A DNA stretch of 64,000 nucleotides from Branchiostoma belcheri. Its lineage: Eukaryota; Chordata; Leptocardii; Amphioxiformes; Branchiostomatidae. Shown here in pieces: positions 54,584 to 64,000 of the stretch (its first letter is position 1; every line of letters starts with the position of its first letter). The notes under the pieces are model-generated. The model was not told where the DNA came from. It did not search any database and was given only the letters and a program-made list of their open reading frames with translations. The DNA is taken from NCBI RefSeq assembly GCF_001625305.1, contig NW_017804387.1, positions 1,189,185 to 1,253,184 on the forward strand, in the 5' to 3' direction. A program made the position numbers and the translations under genes.

Positions 54584-57480
54584 CTGTAAGAAATGTATTG
54601 ACATAGGAGTCCTTCTCTGCTCTCTTGGTCTCGAATATCACCACCAGTGTCATCTTCGGCTCTATTCTTATCATGTAGTAGGTGCTCTGGAAGGCCTAGG
54701 ATAGTAAAAAAATATGTCAACTTACCAAAATTTCTCATTATAAAGGAAGTGCTTAAAGATGTAACAGATGTAAGTTGCTTTGTCAATATGAAATGGTGGA
54801 GTTGCAAAGATACATAGCATATGTATTGCAATACATGTATAGTAGAATAGGTACAATCTGCAGTGTTAGATTCCAAGGGTTGACCAATTCAGAGTCAGAT
54901 TCTGATGATGTGACAATATTATGAAAGTATGAGTCGGACTCTTCTTTTTGTTTGGAGAGCTTCATTCACATAGCCTGGTTGCCAAACCTATTTTAGCCGT
55001 TGAGTCTCCACTATTTGCAAAGAGGACAAAAGAGACTTGGCGGCTAAAATAGGCTGGCAACCAGGGTGTCATTCACATCATTTGTGTGCTTCACAGCAGT
55101 TATCACCAGAGAGCAAGTCATTTAGGTACACAGATCAAGGGGTTTAAATATTTGCATTACCCACTATTTTGGAGAGCCATACTCAAAGCAAAAGAAAGTT
55201 CCAACTTTGTCGTGGAAGTAAACTATCCTCTCCATGGTGTTCATTTCTGCAGCGTTGTTGTTCATGATCATGATGAGGTTGGGCCAATGATGCTTCGGTC
55301 TCTCCTAACAGGGGAAATCAACCACAATGAAATATACACTCAGTCTGGTAAACAGTCAATCATAATAATTGGACTGCTTTCTAAATTCTATTTCAGGTAA
55401 AACCTCTTAACTAGCAATGGAGACCACTGAAATGGATATCGACATGATAGCAAAGTCTGAGGGGAAAGTCTTTCCCTCGGCACAAACGTTTTTACACAGT
55501 GACAACAGTTTTCTCTCAGCTCTGTTTCCATCTTCATGGCATCTATTGATAAATTTTTACTTTAACTGAAAGTTAGGCTTTGTGCCGAGTATCAATAGTG
55601 ACAACAGTAAGCCTTAGTACATGTACTCTGCAAGCAGACGTTAGGTCTGTTTTTGGACTTTTTTTACTAATAATAGGTGTTTTGTGAGTTTTTCTTTCCT
55701 TAGGCCAGGATAACCAAAGAAAAACTGAGAAAACAGAAAGCCTCACAGAGCGCAATAACAAAAAGTCTGTAGCCATGCCAAACCTCTGCTTGGAGAGTGA
55801 GCCTCCTAGCTTACCCCTGGTACAGACACGATGGCAGGGTAACTGTCCAGTCCCTTGGGCGGCTCCAGCTTGGCTGCAGGGTGGTGGTACCCGTGGCCCT
55901 TATACGTTTTCTCCAGTCCCCGGGTGTCCAGAACAATCGACAGGTTGGTCACATCCGATTTCCGCAAAGACGTGGCAAACCTGTGAGTTAGGGTCGTACA
56001 CTAGGCTTAATTATATCATGCAAAAATGGGGAAACCTAGCAAGAGTTGACCTTACCAGTAAAGGAAAAGGCTCCAATCTAGATGAATAAAGTACACCGAA
56101 GAACTAACTTTCACTGACGTAAAATGAATAAAGCATTGAACATGATAGGAAATCTACATAGGCAAAATATTCTGGCTTAAAATGATACATGTATATTATA
56201 CTTTGATCGGTTTAAAAAAAGGTTGACTAAGTGCAGATACAAACATTCTTCAAATGGGACTTACATTTACTGTACTGCAGCTTTCTTTCATTCAATCTGC
56301 CTTTAGTCTAATCTCCAAGCAGATCCTAAAGTGGCATGACAGTATCGAATTGGGAAGCAGTGTCCAATATAGCCACTAGTGCCTTGCTACCATACATAGT
56401 ATCTGCTTGGAGATTACATTGTACATGTACGTTCAGTCCACCCTATCTAGTAAAGGAACGTCATTGCTTACCTTGCCATGTAGTCACATGATGTCTTTGC
56501 TAGAAGGGTTTTCATCTCAGGTGGGCTGGACTGTTTACTCAGAGTCTCATTGAAATACAAGGAGAACTAAAGAAATAAAAAAGAAAATACAGATTAGATA
56601 TCACTTGTAATTAGCAAAATCTGAAAATCATACATGCTGATGGAAGTTATAGTAAACTGGCGCAACAGAAATATTCAGTGAGTGAAACATCACAATCTGA
56701 TGGAATGTTCTTCATCACCTTGGAAACGAGGGCAGCCTTGAAACTGAGCAGCCACTGGTGTAGAGGGGGGACCTGCGGCACCTTGGTGGACGTGCTGCCA
56801 AACAGCTCAAAACCTTTCTTCTGACTCTGCTGGGATGATGACACAAAACAACACTTTACATGTGATGAAGATACAAAGAACTAATTTTTCCAGAACTCCT
56901 ACAGTTAAATATGCACCTTAATAGTTGTTTGTACATGCAATAATTGCTAATCTCCAGTTGACATGATATAGATGCTATAGAAGTACTGGTATATATCGCC
57001 AAGGCTCAAAATACCACCTGTATTTGCAGGCAAAATAGTCCTACAGGTATTTCCGATGTCTAAATACACCTAACTGATCCATTCTAAAACCAGCCAGTGT
57101 CTTGACATACAACCCAAAATTTTGGGTGGTATGTCAAGCCACTTACTAGTAAAAAGTTTTCTTTATGCTACTTGGTATCCTGAGATTTTATTTATAAATC
57201 TATTCATTGGGCTACTACCGGTAGTATATAGCAGATAATGATTCAAATTGGCACACTGGTAACATCTTGATACATTTTACAATACGGTCCAGTAATACCT
57301 GAATGTTGTGTGGGTATCAAACCAAAGTGGAGTTACCTCTCTGCCACTGAACCACTTCTTCTGCCCCAGGTACCTGAGTGAGGCGTACATCTTCTCCGCC
57401 ATGGCCAGGTGTGACAGGGAGTTGAGCAGGGACGTCCAGGTGGAGCCGTAGTTTGTCTTCCTTGAGTCACGGTCCTTCTC
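54584..57480 (-). CDS. KICS2: KICS2 (KICSTOR subunit 2, C12orf66), partial
   Basis: Six exons in reading order: 57480-57337, 56829-56719, 56566-56472, 55980-55815, 55304-55206 and 54695-54584. All join in phase and give about 242 codons. Matches to my knowledge of vertebrate KICS2 (about 445 aa): [114 protein letters not shown] recruits GATOR1 to lysosomes and restrains mTORC1 when amino acids are low. Missing are the N-terminal 40 or so residues, the middle (about 150 residues between the first two exons here, only 507 bases apart) and the last 20. The donor at 55206 (AAA|GTTGGA) is weak. This could be a divergent gene, a partial duplicate or an assembly collapse. Confidence 0.8.
54971..55066. 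repeat. Foldback, AGCCTGGTT family, copy 2
   Basis: TAGCCTGGTTGCCAAACC...TTTTAGCCG pairs with CGGCTAAAATAGGCTGGCAACCAGG. It lies in a KICS2 intron and is related to 13346-13429. Confidence 0.65.
56310..56415. repeat. Foldback with AATCTCCAAGCAGAT ends
   Basis: AATCTCCAAGCAGAT and ATCTGCTTGGAGATT form a perfect 15-bp terminal stem. Single ends of similar sequence occur near 3543 and 61841. Confidence 0.65.
57101..57138. repeat. Near-perfect 38-bp palindrome
   Basis: CTTGACATAC(A)ACCCAAAAT joined directly to its inverse (one mismatch). It lies in the KICS2 intron where the missing middle exons would be expected. Confidence 0.7.
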
Positions 57481-59158
57481 CTACAGGAGACATACGGCAG
57501 GTATAGAAAATCTCAGCTGACAGATTTCTCATAGTTTCCCAGGTAGCTGATTTTTTTTATGAGCATAACTTCTTGATTGTTTCAATTCAAACTACCTCCA
57601 CATACCGCTGGGAAAGTAAGGTAACTTAACTTGAAATTCCTTACCTTCTACTACTCTCAAGACATAATGACATGAGTGTTTTATCCCCTTGTATACTACA
57701 TTTGTAGTTAAATTAGCACTGTCCACTGGTAATGGGAAACGCCACTGCTTGTGTTAGCCGGGTTGATAGTTACGTTACATCAAGGAGGTTCAAAAGCGAA
57801 CCTGATAAAGAAGGAAATCTCCTAGATAGGGGAGGTTGACGTACGGAGTTGCGGAAGAGAAGGGGGCTTATACATACATGACTATACACGAATCTGTTCA
57901 TTACAAATGTATGCCTCAAATACATCCGAATCCAAGATCGCTATATTTACAAATTGTACGATTTTTTACGATCAAAATTGTCCGGAATTTCTAGATCTGC
58001 GGGCACACATTACGAAGCGCCCCCGCCCCTCGAGTGCTCCACTACGGGATATTGCGGAACGTCTCGCGGAATATCGCAGCCGCGGTACGTCCCGCAGAAC
58101 TTGATGCCGTATTTCGTGGCCTGTACTGTACATGTAACTGTTATGTCAAGCTTTCCTGCTTCAGCATTGGAAGGCGGGGCGTAAACGCTCCTTTTTATCT
58201 AGAAAATCAACAGTTTGCATTATGCAATTAAAAATCCCAACCAATATTGTAAGGGATAGCTATCCAACTGTTGTCACTTCATACTATAGTTATATCAATG
58301 TAAAGAATTGTTTTCCCTTGTATTTCTCCTTCGTTCCCTGCCATGTGGTGAAATGTGGTGAAGTCATGCTGAATTTGCTCCAAAGCAAATGTCGGCCTTT
58401 CTAGTTCCTGATGTTTCTTCTTCTCCTGCAATTGGATACCTTGACTGACAGAAGGTAAATATGCACTGATCCAATTTTGGAAAATTTTATCGGATTTTCC
58501 CCCAATATTTACAAGATCTCAATCCATCACGCATTCGTGACTCCGTCCCACACAACCTTCGCCGACCAGAATTTCTCGCCTATCGTTTGTTAAGCTGACA
58601 AGTATTTTAAAATCATGTTACCCTCAACTGCTTCCTTGTGGAAATGATCTACCCCCAATTGCAATATCTAAGCCTCCTTCACGATAAAATCTTAAAAAAG
58701 GAGTTGGAGTCACTACTCAACAGACCGACAAAACGCTCCCCTTTCTCTCACTCCGTCCTAAGTTTCAATCAATTAAGCCATCATCTGTTTCGAGATTATA
58801 CTGTTTTCACTACTCTACATGTGTACTTAAGTGTGGCTATCGTAGATTATCAACCGAATACTACCTTCTGCATCGTAAACTTTATTCTCGTCAAAAAACT
58901 CTCTGTTATCATCTCTTTCCAACATAGTAGAGCTGCAGCATCGCAACAATAGTTGTAATGAGCACCTGCTACCGCGATGGCCCACGTCACTTTTACACCT
59001 ATAAGCTGTAGAGTCTTAGATGCAGTTCAAACTTCAATTGCTGTAAGGGTACCTTCTTGTAATATGTCATATAAGCAACCCGTGCTTTTCCCCTAACTCA
59101 ATAAATTTAAGTGAATACAAAAAATAAAACAACTCATGCAAGCGATACGAGGAGGCAG
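57481..59158. other. Upstream of KICS2, no gene seen
   Basis: Contains a CpG-rich patch at 58000-58100 and the partial dispersed repeat at 58146-58406. I did not find the first KICS2 exon here. Confidence 0.4.
58146..58406 (+). repeat. Dispersed repeat with terminal hairpin, partial copy 3
   Basis: It matches the 3' third of 27610-28406 (CAACAGTTTGCATTATGCAA, GCTATCCAACTGTTGT, CAAATGTCGGCCTTTCTAG). Confidence 0.7.
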
Positions 59159-59199
59159 ACTAAAAGAAGGGGTTGGGCGGGGGGGGGGGTGGGCCGAAG

Positions 59200-59550
59200 T
59201 TAGAGGGGACATGCGACCCCAGGCCGCCATATATATATACTTGCCAGCGTAGCCCAGCTACGCTACTGCCCCAGGCCGTTGTTTGAGGAAACATGTACAT
59301 GTGGCCCCAGGCCGCCATACTTAAACTTTTACTACGACCCCAGGCCGTAGTCAGAAAGGACATGCGGACCCCGGCCGCCATACTTACCAGAGTAGCCCAG
59401 CTACGTTACGGCCCCAGGCCGTAGCTAGAGGGGACCTGCAGCCACCAGGCTGCCATACTTACCGGCATAGCCCAGCTACGCTATGGCCCCAGGCCGTTGT
59501 TTGCTCGGACGTGCGGCCCCAGGCCGCGTGTAGCCCAGCTACATTGTTGG
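59200..59550. repeat. Compound tandem repeat of two short palindromes
   Basis: GGCCCCAGGCCG(C/T)-type units (about 10) alternate with GTAGCCCAGCTACG(T/C)TA (4-5 copies) and CCATACTTACC. The period is about 100 bases with about two subunits each. Both motifs are self-complementary, so the region can form a series of small hairpins. Confidence 0.75.
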
Positions 59551-59644
59551 AGAGGTAGTCGGTGTCGGTGGTCCCTCAGGCTAGCGTGCTGATCGCGGGG
59601 TTCTCCCCAAACTCCCCAACGGTATCCAACTGTTGTGTTTTTAG

Positions 59645-60183
59645 TTATATTTATTTATTTATTTATCTTAACAACATATGGGTAGTCTCTTCAGCCCCGA
59701 GGGGCTGATTTCCAAGAGAGCCCATAATAAATAAACAAGAATATAATGCAAACAAGATATACAGGAAAGATAATATAACATAGATTAAATTAACATAAAT
59801 TAAGCACAACAATCGGTCAGTGGTCTTTGGAGGGCCAGAGGTCAAAATCCGAGTAACTTAAGAAATGGTACAACATAGTAGTAATAATTGAAAATAAGAA
59901 TGATAAATCATATAAACAAATCAAACAAATCAATAAACATAGTTAAATCAAGGTTGTCGAGATCGTCATTAGGTAGTCAGGTGTCAGATGGGTTCAGATC
60001 TTAGTCTGTCTTTAAAGGCTTTAAGTGTGAGTGCTTGTTTTAGGTTACATTTTAGTGAGTTGTATGTTACTGCTGCCCTGTACGCAAAGGTACGTTGTCC
60101 TGCTTTTGACGTGTAGTTGGGTCTGTGCAGGAGATGTGATTGTCTAGTGTGGTAGTTGTGGATTTGGTTATTATAATTGAACG
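59645..60183 (-). mobile_element. 5'-truncated LINE tail, minus strand
   Basis: Minus strand: HNYHTRQSHLLHRPNYTSKA, GQRTFAYRAAVTYNSLKCNL, then stop (59984), 3' UTR, and a (TAAA)n tail at 59645-59672. This is the typical end of a LINE ORF2. It is fused in frame to the Myb/SANT ORF upstream. Confidence 0.7.
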
Positions 60184-60189
60184 TGTCAC

Positions 60190-60547
60190 CTACGACACTT
60201 TCCCGTTTACACACAGGGACCGCAGCTCCCGCATCGCGTCGCAGCTGTGGCGGTCTGCGTCGCGCTGTGTCACATGTGGTGAACTCTGACCTGCCGCTAC
60301 GACTGTTCGAATCCCTGATTCTCCGGTACGAGTACTTGAGGTCTCTTATCTTCTTCTGGACTCGTTTGGAGGTCTTATTGTATCCCTCTTGCTTCGTGCC
60401 CCCGGCAATGTCTCCGAAGGCCTCCTTCTTTCTATAAAAAGTTTCCATTTTGCTCTGAATTCTGTCACAGTTCCCCAGCCCGATCAAACAGCACGTTTCA
60501 GCGCTGGTCCAGCAAACAAGGCCGTACAAAATAATCCGAAGAAACAA
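60190..60547 (-). pseudogene. Myb/SANT-like DNA-binding ORF (Harbinger-associated)
   Basis: FYRKKEAFGDIAGGTKQEGY, NKTSKRVQKKIRDLKYSYRR and RDSNSRSGRS follow the Myb/SANT-like trihelix pattern found in the second protein of Harbinger elements and in MSANTD genes. The C-terminus was replaced by the LINE tail, giving a 187-codon chimeric ORF (60547-59984). The start is uncertain. Confidence 0.55.
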
Positions 60548-60944
60548 CTAACAACAAGTAGAAATTGATACAGAAGTGGAATGAATAGATACAAACAGAG
60601 GAGCGTGGCGTGGGTTTCAGGCTACCGCGGGAATGAAGAAATTTGACCTTCTGTGATGCGGAAATGGGCTGCGCGAGCTGCGCGCGACGCAGGTCTGTTT
60701 ACATGATGCTTTTACTCGCCGCAGACATCCCGCTGTGTGCCGCGACGCACTTGTGGCACCTCCTGAAGGTGCCACAGAAAAAAACGACACAAGGCGCCGC
60801 GCGGCGGTGGCGGGCCTGTTTATACGATCGAAAAATGTGTCGTACAGCTTGCGCGCGCGTCGAACGACGCCCGACACAAAAAACGACGCACGTGTGAATC
60901 GGGCCTTTGTCCGTACGTTTTTTGGGAGGCCACGTCTGCTACGT

Positions 60945-61065
60945 NNNNNNNNNNNNNNNNNNNNNNNNNNNNNNNNNNNNNNNNNNNNNNNNNNNNNNNN
61001 NNNNNNNNNNNNNNNNNNNNNNNNNNNNNNNNNNNNNNNNNNNNNNNNNNNNNNNNNNNNNNNNN
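60945..61065. other. Assembly gap (121 N)
   Basis: Sequence is unknown. The left flank (60640-60944) is very rich in CG and GCGC and may be part of a Harbinger-type element. Confidence 1.
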
Positions 61066-61186
61066 AAAGCCACAGAATACCTGATACCTTGATAAGAAAA
61101 TACAAGAAAATCGAATGGAATGGAATAGATTAAAGTTATCGCTGTGAAACAGGGTGAAATTTCATCCGGGTGGCCCGAGAAAGCAT

Positions 61187-61215
61187 CGTCCATAGCAACG
61201 GCGTTGCTATGGACG
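61187..61215. repeat. Perfect 14-bp-arm palindrome
   Basis: CGTCCATAGCAACG, one G, CGTTGCTATGGACG. GTTGCTATGG resembles one half of an RFX X-box, but no gene start is visible nearby. Confidence 0.6.
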
Positions 61216-61958
61216 GCGGAGTGATACGCACTGCAAAGAAAACTCGTTCGAAATGCGTTCGATCATAGTAGTGGCGTGCCGGCTGGTGAAACCCATAATT
61301 GAATGACCTTTCCTTTGATAGAATTGATGTTCGGATCAGTAATTTTAGGTTCCACCCATGGCCAATTAAGCAAGAATACGTCACCTAATTTAGCCTCCAA
61401 ATCAGGAATCTAGGCGGTTTTTCTTCGCTAATCATGAGCTATTTCTGGTTTTGTATCAGTTTGTATTGTGGTGGGTTTCTAAACGTCTTTACGCTAGATG
61501 ACTGTTAAAACTCCGGTACAATCAGGACTAGTGTACAATCGGAAAACAGCACAGGATAAGCCAAAGGGCTCGCCAAGCAAGAAGCCTGCCTGCGGAGGCT
61601 ATAAATGTTTTGGGCGGTCCCGAAGTTTCGGCTAGTGGTCAGTCTTACTCTCGACATCGGTAGGGTACGTGGTTTCAGGTAAGTCTGTTTCCCTTCGTAA
61701 TTCTGAAGCAACTTTATGTGTGAATCACGGGTTTTCTTAAACAATATCCAAGCAAATTTAGGCAAGGTAAGGTACTCTCAACTTGGCTGGATAGGTATAC
61801 GGCCCGGCCAACTTAATAATGCCGTCCCCCCGAAAAGATTTGCTTGGAGATGACTTTAGTACACGCCTGTGTGCCGTCTGTTGACAGGTTGTTTGTAAAA
61901 AAGTTCCCTATTTGTGTTTGGCATGCCATGGGGCTTATTTTGTTCATACTACAGTCAA

Positions 61959-62028
61959 ACCTGTCTATAGTGGTCACTCAAGGGACTGGCCAAATTTGAC
62001 CACTATAGACAAGTGACCACTATAGAGA
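61959..62028. repeat. Palindromic repeat CTATAGTGGTCAC
   Basis: CTGTCTATAGTGGTCACT and GACCACTATAGACAAGTGACC(ACTATAG) are inverted and partly direct repeats. It has the appearance of a small MITE end. Confidence 0.5.
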
Positions 62029-63396
62029 GATAGCAGATTTTTTAAAAAGTGACATATGCTTTCAGTACCAACAGTACTTTATTCTCAAGCATATGATTAT
62101 GAAAACATTCATTGCAAAAGTAAAGCAATAGATGTACATGTTATGGCTCATGTAATTTATTGTTCTTTTGCTTTAGTTTTGGGCTTGAAAAAAATAAATA
62201 CAGAAATATAATTTTGCAAGGAAACATGATGATAGTCATAATATCAATGATGCACTCAACATACTCGGTTGATCTATTAGGACTGAAACCTTTCACACTA
62301 AAACATAAAAAAATCACTGGTTGTCATTTACTGTTCTTGTGTACGTGTTACCTAAAGAAAGAAAGCAAAATCAATCAACAAATTTTCTGTCGACTCCAAA
62401 CAAATTTTCTACAGACTGCAAGCTCCTTCGACGATTTCTTCCCACTCTCTCTGTCAGTCGGATAACCTTGTGGAATAAGTTCGGCGTCTGTCTCTCGGCT
62501 TTCGCCATCGTTATCTCCGAAATCGCTACGTTACTATTAGTAAGTTGAAAAGTGGAAGAGTTTACACGGCATCGCCATGTTTTTTTTTCTGAGTGCTTCG
62601 CGCGACCGTCATACGCCACAGCGAATTCCAACCACGTAAACAAGTTATTTTGTACCAAGATGCTCTTCATTTGTTAACAGCAAAATAGTTGTTCGTCAGT
62701 TGCCAGTTATTTTCTGTTTTCGGTCGTTTTTGAACATGAAAACGTAGCGAAAATTTCCTATGTTTACAGCGGCTTGTTTTTACTCCCCGCGTGGGTTTTC
62801 TGCCTCTGCCATTATGCCAATGTGGTAGTCAACAACAAATTTGCCCCTCTCAGGCTTATATATTTAGTAAAATATCAACTACAGCCTTAAATTTACATCG
62901 TACATTATTTGTAGTAATGAATGTCAAATGTTTTTATGATGTAATTACTCGATTTGACGCTATAAAATTAAATAAAAGTCGGTAAAGCTCCCTCCAAAAA
63001 GTGGAGTCTTCCCTATTGACCTCTATCTGCTCTCCATACCCTATTGACCTCTATCTGCTGCTAGCCCGCGCCATCTTGGAAAAAGACGAAAGCATTTTCT
63101 AAGCCCAAATTTATTGAATTATGCCCATGAAAAACGGAGATTGGGCACATATTTATACATTTCAAGGAATCGTAAAACCATATCAATGTATATCAATGTG
63201 AGTACGGATGTGCCCTGTTGGTGGCCTCTTTAAAAACCAGTCCATCCACATGCCATCTCATGGGTAGGGGAACGCCATTACACGCGCATGACCCACGCAG
63301 GTTAGGATACCATTTAAATCTCACGAACATGCAAATTAAGCTTATGCAAATATGACGTGTAGCTACCAAAATGTCTATCTAGGAGGACTTTGTGAG

Positions 63397-64000
63397 AAAA
63401 AGCAGGAGAACGTAAGAGAATGGAGGAGATTATGGGAAAAAGCAGAAAAAAATGTAGGAGAAAGTAGGAAAACGTGGGAGAAATCAGTAGATCACGAGAG
63501 AAAGCAGGAGATCACAAGAGAAAGCAGGAGATCACAGGAGATCGCAGCAGAAAGCAAGAGATCGTAGGAGAAAGCAGGAGAAAGCAGGAGATTGCAGGAG
63601 AAAGCAGGAGATTGTTGGAGAAAGCAGGAGATTGCAGGAGAGAGCAGGAGATTGAAGGAAAAAAGAGGAGATTCAAGGAAAAAGCAGTAGATTGCAGGAA
63701 AAAGTAGGGGATTGCAGGAGAAAGCAGGAGATTGTTGGAGAAAGAAGGAGATTGCAGGAGAAAGCAGGGGATTGTGGAGATAGCAGGAGATTGCAGGGGA
63801 AAGCAGGAGATTGCAGGAGAGAGCAGGGGATTGCAGGAGAAAGCAGGAGATTGTTGGAGAAAGCAGGAGATTGTAGGAGAAAGCAGGAGATTGCAGGAGA
63901 AAGAAGGAGATTGAAGGAGAAAGCAGGAGATTGCAGGAGAAAGCAGGAGATTGCAGGAGAAAGCAGGAGATTGTTGGAAAAAGCAGGAGATTGTTGGAGA
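63397..64000 (+). repeat. 20-bp purine-rich minisatellite, open at the right edge
   Basis: Unit GAGATTGCAGGAGAAAGCAG, about 25-30 copies with variants (GTTGGAG, GAAGGA). Purines make up roughly 90 percent of the plus strand. Long open frames here are repeat artefacts. Confidence 0.95.

Larger units (their letters stand above)
61066..63350. other. No gene recognised
   Basis: Contains the palindromes at 61187-61215 and 61959-62028. A 99-codon minus ORF (62670-62371) has a basic C-terminus (RLTERVGRNRRRSLQSVENL) and could be a 5' exon, but I cannot support it. A direct repeat, CCCTATTGACCTCTATCTGCT, is at 63012 and 63040. Confidence 0.35.

Noticed and set aside
63352..63914. ORFs rich in Glu/Lys/Arg/Ser
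   Set aside because: Product of the 20-bp purine minisatellite.

Overview
The window looks like a lancelet (Branchiostoma-type, cephalochordate) genome segment. The reasons are GT/AG-spliced animal genes, deuterostome gene families (KICS2 and CCDC180 homologues), a PHD-finger CR1-type LINE, Penelope-like elements and a very dense, diverse load of MITEs. The species call is inference. Nothing is bacterial or viral, and I see no rRNA, no functional tRNA and no CRISPR array. Two assembly gaps are present (46870-46889 and 60945-61065).

Layout. At 1-8.6 kb two tandem, same-strand, multi-exon paralogues of a small protein family that I cannot name. At 12.0-17.7 kb, minus strand, a complete 7-exon gene (416 aa) for a peptidase C45 / acyltransferase-like (Tan-like) Ntn hydrolase. 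At 19.3-27.0 kb, plus strand, the C-terminal part of a CCDC180-like coiled-coil gene. It is damaged: one exon carries a foldback MITE with a 9-bp target duplication that puts a stop codon in frame, one intron appears to be AT-AG, one exon junction is out of phase, and the 5' half of the gene is not here. At 31.0-51.6 kb, minus strand, a complete 8-exon gene (510 aa) for a KamA-like radical-SAM/PLP aminomutase. Its 14.4-kb second intron holds a transposon graveyard: CR1 LINE, second RT fragment, SAP/SWIM gene remnant, RT-less Penelope element with hammerhead ribozymes, ISL2EU-type transposase tail, LINE tail and Kolobok-like element. At 54.6-57.5 kb, minus strand, six exons of KICS2 (KICSTOR subunit, formerly C12orf66), lacking the middle third of the protein. 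At 59-64 kb there are repeats, a Myb/SANT (Harbinger-associated) plus LINE chimeric ORF, and a purine-rich minisatellite running off the right edge.

Exon boundaries were worked out by hand from GT/AG sites and phase continuity. For the C45, KamA-like and paralogue-2 genes the exon lengths sum to exact multiples of three with no internal stop, which is strong internal support. The most striking elements are the animal KamA-like gene, Penelope terminal repeats with hammerhead ribozyme cores in inverted pairs at three loci, and the exonic MITE in CCDC180. The genes do not form an obvious pathway together.
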